In this document: piece by piece, positions 1-8,610 of the stretch
How positions within the stretch are numbered: the stretch's first letter is position 1
How the letters are laid out: every line of letters begins with the position of its first letter
From: Candidatus Finniella inopinata
Lineage (GTDB): Bacteria; Pseudomonadota; Alphaproteobacteria; Paracaedibacterales; CAIULA01
NCBI RefSeq assembly: GCF_004210305.1
Contig: NZ_SCFB01000006.1
Span: 62,001-126,000, forward strand
Length of the DNA: 64,000 nucleotides
Direction of reading: 5' to 3'
The notes under the pieces: model-generated
Told to the model about the DNA's origin: nothing
What the model saw: only the letters and a program-made list of their open reading frames with translations
The model's database searches: none
Translations under genes and position numbers: made by a program

Positions 1-510
1 ATCTATGATTCTCCTGGTGTGTTTAGACATCAAACTGATGGGGCTTTTTAATCTTGTAATCGTGAAGTAGATATTCATAGATAAAAAGGATGCCCCCTTT
101 AGAGCATCATAGTTTGAACCTTTAATGGACTTACAAATAAGCTGTGTACACATTAATGTATTAATTGATTCATTAGTAGATTCTATTGCTAGATTCAACA
201 GATCTGTTGCTGGCATGACAGAGTCTAACGCTTTAAGATCATCGTTGGATTTACCTTGTATCTCAAAAAATTCCAATACTTTTTCATCAATTGAGGAATT
301 TTGATCTTGAAGCATGCTCAAAATTGCTTGATGGAAAAGTTTACGCCCGGCAACGACCGCCTCTATTTTCTCCAGATTTCCCCTGTTTCTTGGGCCGAAA
401 TGGTCAAATAATGCTGCTGGTTCGGCAGAAGTTACTTCTGCAGATGCCAGTAAGGTGTTGGGAAGAAGAAAAACGATTAAAAGTAATAATGATATTATAT
501 ACGGTGCACC
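1..510 (-). CDS. Secreted protein of unknown function, cut by the window edge; no start codon in frame
   Basis: The minus-strand frame is open from about 510 down past position 1, about 165 codons. It opens with a hydrophobic run (LLLLIVFLLPNTLLASA) that looks like a signal peptide with an Ala-X-Ala-type cleavage region, followed by a soluble, mostly helical sequence. I recognise no domain. There is no ATG, GTG or TTG between the hydrophobic core and the upstream in-frame TAG at 513-511. An ATG at 563 lies in another frame and reads into a stop, so a one-base frameshift near 500-515 or a non-standard start is likely. The 3' end lies outside the window. Coding nature is fairly certain; the start is not. 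Confidence 0.55.
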
Positions 511-599
511 CTAACGATAATAGGTATTTGATAAATATACATAGAGGAAAAATGCCTTAACATCAATACACTTTCTTTAAATATACGTTTGTTTGAAAA

Positions 600-1060
600 T
601 ATATAAAAAAATTATAACATTTTTATCATACTTTTTAAATAAGAATTTCTGAACTTCCCCTCTCTAATAATATATTATTTATTAAAAGGTGGTTAGTAGT
701 GGTAGAAGGGGTTCTAAAACATGTATAAATTTTTTTCCACAACCTTATCCACAGGTAAATTTCCTCGAAAAATGAAACGGTTTCAGTCTTTTTGGGGAAT
801 CTTAAAATTTTAAGGAAACTTGATAACAGGCTGTGATCAAAAGAATCACTTGTGTATAAGATGTTGAATAAGATCGACTTATCCCAAGATAATAAAAAAT
901 ATTTGGATTTTCATATTTTGTAAGCAGGTTTTAAGCCAAGATATCAACAAAGTTATTAACAGTTTTTTTCGTTCAATAATTTTTTTTTAGGGGTTGCAGG
1001 AGTGAAAAAGGTTTCGTAGGATTAATTTTAGTAAAATTAATTGATTCTTCGAGAGTAGCA
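600..1060. other. AT-rich intergenic region with DnaA-box-like sites; candidate replication origin
   Basis: This 460-base gene-free stretch between divergent secreted-protein genes is very AT-rich. It holds a perfect DnaA box TTATCCACA at 745-753, a reverse-strand TTATACACA at 851-859, a one-mismatch copy TTTTCCACA at 733-741 and a weaker TTATCCCAA at 879-887. Poly-T runs and AT blocks that could unwind lie at 660-680 and 890-990. Clustered DnaA boxes beside AT-rich DNA are typical of bacterial origins, but no usual oriC neighbour gene is present, so this remains a candidate. It must also carry the promoters of both flanking genes. Confidence 0.35.
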
Positions 1061-1063
1061 CGA

Positions 1064-1777
1064 ATGTATAAAATTTCAGTCTTTTTCATCATTTTAACAA
1101 TGGGTCTTATCCTTAAAAAAGTTGATGCAACGGTTCAAAGCGCCCAAGTTGCCTCACAACAAACTGCTGCCCCTGTCGTTGTTGGTTCGGGCGTTGAGGA
1201 ACCAGAACAAAAGAGTTCGCATCCAAGGAAACGCAAAAAGCACCAGCTTACACATGAGGAATTTAAAAAGCATGTGGAAGATAAATTTAAGGCATTAGAA
1301 GAGGTTAAAACCAAAATAATGCCATTAAGAGATAAGGTCGAAGAGAGTGAAAAAAGTTGGTTTGATTTGAGTGTGAAGTGTGCCTCAAATTGGATTGAGG
1401 CTCTTAAGGGATATCAATCACTAGATACAAACATTTACCGTTCAGACCGATTAGCCCATAAGGAGCTGAAAGCTGCCGAAAAACTAACGAAGTTAAAACC
1501 AAGTCACCATCAGGCTAAGTCGGTTTACCCAGAAAAAGATATTCAAAAACTGGAAGAGCGCTTTAATGAAATCAAAGGTCACGCTGATAAATTAACGGGG
1601 GATAACCTTATGGCTTTTAATGCTATGATTAATTGCGCAAAGGCGTATATAGATGCCTTGGACGCAGCAAAAGGCCAGACTGTTTCTGTTCGTCGATTGT
1701 TAAGTCAGGCTATGAATTATGTGAATACAGCTGAAACCTTTGCCCATTACCGGATTCACACAAACGTTGCAAAGTAA
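1064..1777 (+). CDS. Secreted lysine-rich helical protein, unknown function
   Basis: This 237-residue protein starts with a signal peptide (hydrophobic core FFIILTMGLIL, probable cleavage near residue 22). Next come a low-complexity segment rich in Gln, Ala and Val and a basic patch with HPRKRKK near residue 54. The rest is charged and predicted to be helical or coiled-coil, with two Cys-containing helices (CASNWIEAL and CAKAYIDAL) that look like an internal repeat. No family is recognised. A strong terminator follows about 30 bases after the stop. It is one of many exported proteins of unknown function in this window; a role at the host interface is only an inference. Confidence 0.8.
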   Translation: MYKISVFFIILTMGLILKKVDATVQSAQVASQQTAAPVVVGSGVEEPEQKSSHPRKRKKHQLTHEEFKKHVEDKFKALEEVKTKIMPLRDKVEESEKSWFDLSVKCASNWIEALKGYQSLDTNIYRSDRLAHKELKAAEKLTKLKPSHHQAKSVYPEKDIQKLEERFNEIKGHADKLTGDNLMAFNAMINCAKAYIDALDAAKGQTVSVRRLLSQAMNYVNTAETFAHYRIHTNVAK

Positions 1778-1808
1778 AAAACTTACAAATTAACCTTAAA
1801 TTAAAACC

Positions 1809-1842
1809 TCCCCCTGTAGAATATGGTCAGGGGGATTTTTTT
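1809..1842 (+). terminator. Rho-independent terminator whose T-run abuts the next start codon
   Basis: TCCCCCTG (1809-1816) pairs with CAGGGGGA (1828-1835) across an 11-base loop and is followed by a run of seven Ts ending at the ATG at 1843. It ends the gene at 1064-1777. The right arm also contains the only Shine-Dalgarno-like sequence (AGGGGGA) for the next gene, so folding would hide that ribosome-binding site. Confidence 0.8.
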
Positions 1843-3387
1843 ATGTTTATTGTTTTTCTTCTTCTTTTTACAGCATTCGCTCAGGCCAGCACAGAAAAAA
1901 ACTCGACGCCTTTGGTCGCTCCTACCGTTATCCCTAAAACATTAAAACAGCTTGACCTCAGTCGGTTACAGGCCACGAAGAAACGCCTTAATTTTGATGA
2001 TATGGTTCAATCCACAGATTCATTTGATCAGTTGGCCTTACAAAAAACTTTCGCGCAAGCATCCACGCCAATCCCCCCCCTTTTTCATTATATTTGGCTT
2101 TGGGGGCCTTTGTATGAGGACTATTGGTCGTCTATAAGCCGTTTTGCTATGCTTTTAAAGAAGGCCCGGTCCTCTGCCAGCGTTGTCGTTTGGGTTGATG
2201 ATTTGAAGAATTTAGAGTTCTTGAAAGAGCGACAGACCAGGGGCGCTTTAAGAAAGTTGAACGAAGGTTTTGAAACCTATGGACCCTTATTAGACATCAG
2301 GAAAATTGACCAACTTAAAGACAAGAAGCCGGATTTTTTCACAGACGAACAATACGATGAATATTGGAATATAATCAATTTTGAAAGACATGGGTTACGA
2401 AATTTTGCCTCTGTGTCTGATATGATTCGGCTTGAAATTTTGCGTCAATTTGGTGGTGTTTATTTAGATACTGATATGACACCTTTGTTTTTTGGTATGG
2501 ATCGTTTGCCTGCCTCTGCGTTTAAAGTCCCCCATAACTTTCAAATCATCAATAGAACAAACAGCCTTATTGTGTCTACTCCTCGTCATCCTGTTATAAA
2601 TTCTATGATGCGGCACGTTTTAATAGCGTATGTGAATGATTTTTTGAAAATACAAGAAAAACGGCGCACAGATATTCCTTTAAAAACAATTGCCGATCGA
2701 CCAAAAAACAAGCGCTTCGATTTAACCATTAGAATTTCAGGTCCGGGAGCGTTTTATGGGCGGTTGTTATCTTGTGCTTCTCCTGCCACCCAAATGAATG
2801 CACTCATTATACCGATCCAAAACTGTTTGGCTTTTCCCCATGTTTTGGCACAAAAAGAGTTTTGCTCTACCATAGGTCTTATTCTTTCTGCCGAAATGTT
2901 AGGTGACATTCCTGAGGATATAACCCAAACAATGCAAGACTTTATTGTTCGTCATAAAAAAGACAATTACTTGGATGCAACCGCTTTCTTGACCAACGTT
3001 TTCACTGTTTTTCAAAGTTCATTTGGTGTCGTTAATACGAATCCAATATTGTTAAAAACATATAGTATGTTGTTTTTTATTGTTGAAAAAATCAAAACCC
3101 AACCAGTTCGGCCAGCCTTGCAAGCTTATAAAGGTTCCCAAATCCAAAGATTCTGGAACATGCACAAGATCCTGGGGGCGATTATCTCTCATTTCAAAGC
3201 AGTTAGCATGGAACGTTTAAACAAAAATAGCCCCATTTCTTACGCCGGAGGGATTCAAGTGTGCACCCTTTTTGACTGTTTAAATTTTCAATTCGATTGT
3301 CACAACACATGGATGGATATTCCTTATGTTTATCCACCCTTTGACACTGACAGCCGTTGGCACGACTATAAAATTAAAATTCGTTAG
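1843..3387 (+). CDS. Secreted glycosyltransferase with DXD sugar-binding motif (TcdA/TcdB- or OCH1-like fold)
   Basis: This 514-residue protein has a short signal peptide (FIVFLLLFTAFAQA). The central region carries the hallmark of the DXD-containing glycosyltransferase group (Gly_transf_sug and large-clostridial-toxin-like families): PPLFHYIWLWG near residue 77, then MIRLEILRQFGGVYLDTDM near 195-213. In the latter the DTD triplet would coordinate the metal and nucleotide sugar. A later ISGPGAFY segment is also typical of the fold. In the family these enzymes transfer a sugar from a nucleotide-sugar donor, often onto host proteins; the target here is unknown. The start is fixed by the signal peptide; the ATG directly follows a terminator hairpin. 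The 3' end overlaps the convergent glutamate dehydrogenase gene by 14 bases. Confidence 0.8.
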   Translation: MFIVFLLLFTAFAQASTEKNSTPLVAPTVIPKTLKQLDLSRLQATKKRLNFDDMVQSTDSFDQLALQKTFAQASTPIPPLFHYIWLWGPLYEDYWSSISRFAMLLKKARSSASVVVWVDDLKNLEFLKERQTRGALRKLNEGFETYGPLLDIRKIDQLKDKKPDFFTDEQYDEYWNIINFERHGLRNFASVSDMIRLEILRQFGGVYLDTDMTPLFFGMDRLPASAFKVPHNFQIINRTNSLIVSTPRHPVINSMMRHVLIAYVNDFLKIQEKRRTDIPLKTIADRPKNKRFDLTIRISGPGAFYGRLLSCASPATQMNALIIPIQNCLAFPHVLAQKEFCSTIGLILSAEMLGDIPEDITQTMQDFIVRHKKDNYLDATAFLTNVFTVFQSSFGVVNTNPILLKTYSMLFFIVEKIKTQPVRPALQAYKGSQIQRFWNMHKILGAIISHFKAVSMERLNKNSPISYAGGIQVCTLFDCLNFQFDCHNTWMDIPYVYPPFDTDSRWHDYKIKIR

Positions 3388-5575
3388 AAATCTTTAAGAA
3401 TTCTAAAACCACATCAATTTCGGCTATCCCATGCGTTTGGGCCGTTTGAATACACCAAGAAGGGCCTTTGTCGTTGACGATTTTGTTTGCCAACGCTGTG
3501 CTTGTAATTTCTAACCTTAGGGGGTGACTGTTCAAACTTTCCTTAAATCTTTCTACCACCAATGAAGGGAAATATGATTCATATTCCTTTTGGAAAAGGG
3601 TCGGTAAAGAAGGATTTTTTTGAAAGGACTTTAGGATTTGTTGAGCTAAATAAATCTTGGCATAGGCCATCACCACCGCCCGTTCCGGACGGGTCAAGGC
3701 TTGGCACAAGTGGCAGCGTTTTTCAAAGTCTTGGGCTGTTGGAAGTTTTTCTAAGTGTCGGTCAAAATGCAGGGCAGGTTGACCTTCAAGAAATTGAATA
3801 AGGTCTTGATACTTTTTCAAATCAGTCTGAATGGCCCCAGGATCCTTAAGTTCAAGACTTTCTAGGCTTAAAATAAGGGTTTGTTCGTTGTTGTCGGCCA
3901 AGACTCTTTCCATAACCTCTGATACTGTTTGCGCCAGGATATGGTCATAGTCAGATATTCCCGATGTCAAAAACAAAATCTTAAGATTAACTTCGCGATC
4001 AGAACAATCAACACCAGCCGAATTGTCAATGGCATCCGTGTTCAAACGCCCCCCCATAAGGGCATATTCCACGCGCCCCCGTTGGGTGATCGCCAAGTTG
4101 GCCCCCTCGCCCATAACGCGGGCCTGCACCCGATCAGCATTAACCCGAATGGCATCGTTAGAGGGATCTTGAGCGTCCTTGTGCGTCTCAATTGATGATT
4201 TCACAAACGTCCCCACACCCCCAAACCACAGCAAATCGACGGGGGCCTTCAAAAGCATCTGGATAAGGTCAGTGGGCGTTGTATGATTCTTGGCAGGATC
4301 AATCTTAAGCAAACCACAAACTTCTTTTGATAAGACGATGACGGATTCGTTGCGATCATAAACCCCGCCCCCTTGTGACAGCACATCCACCCCATAATCC
4401 GCCCAGCTGGAATCGGGCAAGTTGAACAGACGCAGGCGCTCATTATAGGCGGTAAATGGGTCTGGATTGGGGTCCAAAAATATATGTCGATGGTCAAAGG
4501 CGGCCACAAGGTGGATGGTGGAGGATTGCAACATACCGTTGCCGAACACATCGCCGCTCATGTCGCCAATACCAACAACAGTGATGGGTTGAGATTGACA
4601 ATCAATCCCCATTTCCTGGAAGTGCCGCTGAACCGCTATCCAGGCACCGCGTGCCGTAATCCCCATTTGTTTGTGGTTGTAACCGTGCGAGCCGCCAGAG
4701 GCGAAAGCATCCCCCAGCCAAAAGTTGTATTCCTTAGAAATCGCGTTTGACAGATCGGAAAAATTGGCCGTTCCTTTGTCGGCCGCCACAACCAAATAAG
4801 GATCGTCTTGGTCATAGAAGACCGTTCGCAAAGGGTGGGTGGTCTTACCTTGGTCAACGTTATCGGTCAAATCCAATAACCCTTTTATGAAAATTTCATA
4901 ACACTCTTTGCCCTCTTGCCGCCGTTGATCGGGGGTTTTTATCTCCGCCAGTTTCTTACAAATAAAACCCCCTTTGGCGCCGGAGGGGACGATGATGGCA
5001 TTTTTCATGGTTTGCGTTTTCATCAATTGCAGAATTTCCGATCGATAGTCTTGCAATCGGCTTGACCAACGAATACCGCCCCTGCCGATAAGCGCGCTTC
5101 GAAGATGGTAGCCTTCCACGCGGGGGCTGTATACAAAAATTTCGTACAGGGGTTTGGGGTCGGGCAATCCGTCTATTTTTTGACAATCAAACTTTAAACT
5201 TAGGTAAGGTCTGGATCGACCGTTAGCATCCCGTTGGTAAAAATTAGTTCGCACGGTGGCTGTAAGAAGGTTGTGGAGTTGTTGGAAAAGGGTGGGGTGA
5301 AAAGAGGTGGGTTTGGGTTTCTGAGAATCCGCTATCGAAGGATCGAAACGCCGACAAAATAGCCCACAGAAGGTCTGAATAAACTCGGGATGATTTGCCA
5401 AAATTTCCGCCATATCGGTCGGAGAATTATCCAATCCCATTTGGCTTAAGGCCCTGCAGTAAGTCCGAATGATCACAAGGTGGCTTAACGTTGTCGTTCC
5501 TTTTGTCAGTAATTGCGTAAATTCATCATCCTCTGCCCAAATCTTGACGGTTTGATCTTCATCTTGAGGCATCAT
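3374..5575 (-). CDS. gdhB: NAD-specific glutamate dehydrogenase, short form lacking the usual N-terminal half
   Basis: The 733-residue product matches the catalytic and C-terminal part of the large bacterial NAD-glutamate dehydrogenase family (Bac_GDH). These enzymes deaminate glutamate to 2-oxoglutarate with NAD. Diagnostic stretches are SPRVEGYHLRSALIGRGGIRW, the catalytic-lysine region VPSGAKGGF, the cofactor region VVGIGDMSGDVFGNGML and GEGANLAITQRGR. Family members normally have about 1,500-1,600 residues with a long regulatory N-terminus. Here the reading frame begins at ATG 5575 just before the region preceding the catalytic domain, and only about 75 bases separate it from the next gene, so the N-terminal half is absent. 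The catalytic core seems intact, so function is possible, but allosteric control may be lost. Confidence 0.85.
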   Translation of the reverse strand: MMPQDEDQTVKIWAEDDEFTQLLTKGTTTLSHLVIIRTYCRALSQMGLDNSPTDMAEILANHPEFIQTFCGLFCRRFDPSIADSQKPKPTSFHPTLFQQLHNLLTATVRTNFYQRDANGRSRPYLSLKFDCQKIDGLPDPKPLYEIFVYSPRVEGYHLRSALIGRGGIRWSSRLQDYRSEILQLMKTQTMKNAIIVPSGAKGGFICKKLAEIKTPDQRRQEGKECYEIFIKGLLDLTDNVDQGKTTHPLRTVFYDQDDPYLVVAADKGTANFSDLSNAISKEYNFWLGDAFASGGSHGYNHKQMGITARGAWIAVQRHFQEMGIDCQSQPITVVGIGDMSGDVFGNGMLQSSTIHLVAAFDHRHIFLDPNPDPFTAYNERLRLFNLPDSSWADYGVDVLSQGGGVYDRNESVIVLSKEVCGLLKIDPAKNHTTPTDLIQMLLKAPVDLLWFGGVGTFVKSSIETHKDAQDPSNDAIRVNADRVQARVMGEGANLAITQRGRVEYALMGGRLNTDAIDNSAGVDCSDREVNLKILFLTSGISDYDHILAQTVSEVMERVLADNNEQTLILSLESLELKDPGAIQTDLKKYQDLIQFLEGQPALHFDRHLEKLPTAQDFEKRCHLCQALTRPERAVVMAYAKIYLAQQILKSFQKNPSLPTLFQKEYESYFPSLVVERFKESLNSHPLRLEITSTALANKIVNDKGPSWCIQTAQTHGIAEIDVVLEFLKISNEF

Positions 5576-5652
5576 TGATTACGGCAATTTAAAGACCCAT
5601 TCTAAGACCCATTTTAAAAATTATAGATTAACAAAGACTTAAGGGATCCACG

Positions 5653-6321
5653 TCAACTGTTATGAGCCACTATTTTTTTGGCCAACTCGTCGTTAAAGGT
5701 TAGTTGGAATTTTGCGAAGATCTCTTCGTCTTTTTCCAGCAATTTCTTTAAATGCGCTTGATCCCAAAAAAGGCACACACCCTTTTCGACGGCCTTCACA
5801 TCGGCGGTTGCAAGGCTGCCTGACAGAAAACTTAGTTCTCCGATGATATTGCCAGACTTACAATAGGCAATAACTTTATTGTCATGGATGATTTCCATTT
5901 TTCCGCTGCAAATAAAGGAAAGTTTTTCGACGGGTTCGTTCTCTTTTATGAGGTAATCTCCCGCCTCGAAAGGGAGGTATTTGCCATATTTTAACAGTTT
6001 CTTAAATTGTAACGGCGAGAATTTAGAGAATGATTCTTTGTAGATTTTTTCCTCTTCAGCGCTAAAGCTGATAAAATATAGCTCATAGGCAATGACCAAA
6101 AGTTGATAGACATTCACAAGGGAAAATATTGTTTCCCATCCCACATTGATGAGGAGGGGTTTTTCTAAGAAAAAGCTGTAATAGACAATTGCAAGGGAGC
6201 TGGATAACAGGGTAAGAAGGCGCAAATAGACCATATTGCGCAGCATAAAAGCCACGATAAGAAGAATATATTCTAAGTGACCTAAAATCGAAACAAAACC
6301 AGATTCTTCCATCTTTTTCAC
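5653..6321 (-). CDS. Membrane protein with C-terminal cyclic-nucleotide-binding (Popeye-like) domain
   Basis: Residues 1-95 hold about three hydrophobic helices (YILLIVAFMLRNMVYL, LLTLLSSSLAIVYYSFFL, FSLVNVYQLLVIAYELYF). Residues 110-215 form a cNMP-binding beta-barrel with the phosphate-binding-cassette-like motif GNIIGELSFLSG. The order of three membrane segments and then a cNMP domain resembles the Popeye family, known mainly from animals with some bacterial members. The canonical arginine of the cassette is not obvious (LATADV follows). The first codon is GTG 6321; an ATG three codons later (6312) is an alternative start. A sensor role is an inference. Confidence 0.65.
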   Translation of the reverse strand: MKKMEESGFVSILGHLEYILLIVAFMLRNMVYLRLLTLLSSSLAIVYYSFFLEKPLLINVGWETIFSLVNVYQLLVIAYELYFISFSAEEEKIYKESFSKFSPLQFKKLLKYGKYLPFEAGDYLIKENEPVEKLSFICSGKMEIIHDNKVIAYCKSGNIIGELSFLSGSLATADVKAVEKGVCLFWDQAHLKKLLEKDEEIFAKFQLTFNDELAKKIVAHNS

Positions 6322-6380
6322 AAAATAAAATGACTTCTATATTACTTATATTATCAAGAAATTCTTAATATTTTGTGAAT

Positions 6381-7307
6381 TTAAAACTTTTGTAAGGGGT
6401 GATGAACGGTCACCAATTCCATCAAGTGATCGGGGACCACATGGGTATAAATTTGCGTGGTGCCAATATCGGCATGCCCCAAAAGTTTTTGAATAACCAG
6501 CAAATCAGCCCCGCGGTTTAACAAATGAGTTGCAAAGCTATGGCGAATGACGTGGGGTGATAACAAGCGCGGATCCAGACCTGCCAAAATGGCTTGCTGT
6601 TTCAAAAGTTGGCCAAATCCTTGGCGCGTCAAGTGACCTTGTTGGCTGGTTGAGGGGAATAGCCATGCTGCTGACTTGGGACCACTTTTAGCAATAAAAT
6701 AATTTCGAATGGGCAAATAGGCTTGCAACGCCATCATGGCGGCTTCATTCAAGGGCACCAACCGTTCTCGATTTCCCTTGCCACGAATAAGGACCATGCT
6801 TTGTAACTTTTTTGTCTTAGAGTCTGCAATAAGACTGCGCATAGGCATCCCCACCAGCTCGCTGACACGCAAACCACTGGCGTACAAAGTCTCTAACAAG
6901 GCGGCCATTCGAATTTTCTCTGGCTTGTCTGTCGCCTCTTCGTAAATAGACTGCAGCAACTGGTTCACTTGCTCTTCGTTTAGAACATTTGATAAAACAC
7001 GTTTTTGACGCAAGGGTTTTAAATGCTGACAAGGATTTTTAACACATAACTCTTCGCTTAAAAGAAAGGCGTAAAACTGGCGAAGGGCCGACGTTCGTCT
7101 GGCTATGGTCGTGGGCAGAAACTCTTTCAATGCAAGCGATTCCAGATATAAATGAACCTCGCTGGCTTGTATATTAGTCAGATCTTTTCCTTGTAAGAAT
7201 TGGCAAAAGTCGCCCAAGTCCCGCTTGTAAGCTTCTGTGGTGTTTTTTGCTACTTGCCGTTCTGCCGCTAACATTTCCAGGAAACGATCAATAAGATTTT
7301 GATTCAT
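6381..7307 (-). CDS. xerD: Tyrosine recombinase XerD
   Basis: The 308-residue protein has the two-domain layout of Xer recombinases: an N-terminal SAM-like core-binding domain (residues 1-90, FLEMLAAERQVAKNT) and a catalytic domain. The catalytic set is visible: Arg in ASGLRVSELV, Lys in RGKGNRERLVP, His-X-X-Arg in PHVIRHSFATHLL, a second His in LLGHADIGTTQ and the nucleophilic Tyr in IYTHV. The HHPL ending and the N-terminal sequence favour XerD over XerC. With XerC it resolves chromosome dimers at dif under FtsK control. Its start lies 17 bases after the stop of the upstream lipoprotein gene, so the minus-strand genes from rmuC to xerD may be one transcript. Confidence 0.9.
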   Translation of the reverse strand: MNQNLIDRFLEMLAAERQVAKNTTEAYKRDLGDFCQFLQGKDLTNIQASEVHLYLESLALKEFLPTTIARRTSALRQFYAFLLSEELCVKNPCQHLKPLRQKRVLSNVLNEEQVNQLLQSIYEEATDKPEKIRMAALLETLYASGLRVSELVGMPMRSLIADSKTKKLQSMVLIRGKGNRERLVPLNEAAMMALQAYLPIRNYFIAKSGPKSAAWLFPSTSQQGHLTRQGFGQLLKQQAILAGLDPRLLSPHVIRHSFATHLLNRGADLLVIQKLLGHADIGTTQIYTHVVPDHLMELVTVHHPLQKF

Positions 7308-7323
7308 TTATGCCCAATTCAGA

Positions 7324-8610
7324 TCAACTTAAATCGACTTGTATTCGGTACTTTAAATCAACTTCTGATTCAGGGGGGATTTCAATATTCCAAGAATACT
7401 GCCTATGCGAGTCAACTGTGTGAGACTTGTTTGTTTTGATGATTGTACAATTGACGGGAAAATCCAAAACGACTTGAATACTTACAGATCCGTGCCCCGT
7501 GTTTTTAAGACAAAGTCTATAATTAGCCTCTGTCGCTTTATCTGTTAATTTTTTAAATTCAGTCTGTTCCATCTCCGTTTTTACAGTCACGGTTGTCCAG
7601 ATATCACCCGAAGGAATTTTCAAGTGGATGTCTTGATCAACAGCTGTCGCCGGGATGTCAGCGGCGCCCAAACTTTCGGGGTTGTTATTAGAGCCTTTAG
7701 TGTAAATGGCTACTTGCCCCGCCAGTAAATGCAGCCCTAGTCCTTGTTTTTGAGTGTTAGAAAAGACGAGCCAGGTTTCAACAACAGGTTGGGTTAACTT
7801 TCCGTACAAATCTTCAAGATACTGCCCGCCTACGTAAACCCGATATTGCTTTTGAAATCGTATAGCGGGAGAACTAATCCAATTCAATCTTTTTGATGCG
7901 TTTTTTTCCAAACTAACGCGATCAGGGTAAGAATAAACGGTTTGATTTGTTTTTTTCTCCTCAAAATTTACAAGGTGACTTTCTTTAACAGAAACAGGCT
8001 CATTACTGTCAATAAAATGAAGTTTAACATTGTTAAGATCAATCCCTGATTGGTTATTGGCTTCAATCATTCCGATAAGAGATAATGTTTCAGAAGGATG
8101 ATCAATCTTTAAAGCATATTTAATATGCCATGACAAATTCTTGAATAAATAAAGAAGCGATAAACGATTTTGAGGATCATGTTGCTGGGTGGTAATAACG
8201 GCTTCTAGGGATTTTTCGCCGTTAGTTTGCTTCTGTGGATTTGAGTTAGGCTTTAAAGAATATTCTTTAATTTGTCCGCTTTTAGAATTGGATTGAATCT
8301 CTAACATCAAGGAGGAAGGATCAATCGTTTCAGCAATTCCATCAATTTTATAAATGTGGCAGCCGGATTCTAAAGGTAACTTTACGATCTTTTGTATTAA
8401 AGCGGCGTCTTTGTAGACCGTTATATTCGTGGTGTCTTCTTCGTTGCTAGAATCAGATTTTTTAGGTGTCTCTAGGCTTTGTGTCTGCGGTTCTACAGGT
8501 GCGGCATTTGTATCACCCATTGTTTTTTGATGGCATGACAGGGACAAAAGGAATACACAAAGGAAGAAGCTGAAGCTAATTTTAGAAAACACAAAAATTA
8601 CTACACTCAC
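7324..8610 (-). CDS. DUF4139/DUF4140-like lipoprotein
   Basis: The 428-residue protein starts at GTG 8610, whose GTGA overlaps the rmuC stop by four bases, so translation is probably coupled. A hydrophobic signal ends in LLSLSC, a lipobox, so it is probably a membrane-anchored lipoprotein. The mature part begins with NITVYKDAALIQKIVKLPL and SSLMLEIQ, the pattern of the DUF4140 N-terminus. It continues with a beta-rich DUF4139-like region (LSWHIKYALKID, NNQSGIDLNNVKLHFID) to the C-terminus. The molecular function of this family is not established. Its linkage to rmuC may be only positional. Confidence 0.7.
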   Translation of the reverse strand: MSVVIFVFSKISFSFFLCVFLLSLSCHQKTMGDTNAAPVEPQTQSLETPKKSDSSNEEDTTNITVYKDAALIQKIVKLPLESGCHIYKIDGIAETIDPSSLMLEIQSNSKSGQIKEYSLKPNSNPQKQTNGEKSLEAVITTQQHDPQNRLSLLYLFKNLSWHIKYALKIDHPSETLSLIGMIEANNQSGIDLNNVKLHFIDSNEPVSVKESHLVNFEEKKTNQTVYSYPDRVSLEKNASKRLNWISSPAIRFQKQYRVYVGGQYLEDLYGKLTQPVVETWLVFSNTQKQGLGLHLLAGQVAIYTKGSNNNPESLGAADIPATAVDQDIHLKIPSGDIWTTVTVKTEMEQTEFKKLTDKATEANYRLCLKNTGHGSVSIQVVLDFPVNCTIIKTNKSHTVDSHRQYSWNIEIPPESEVDLKYRIQVDLS

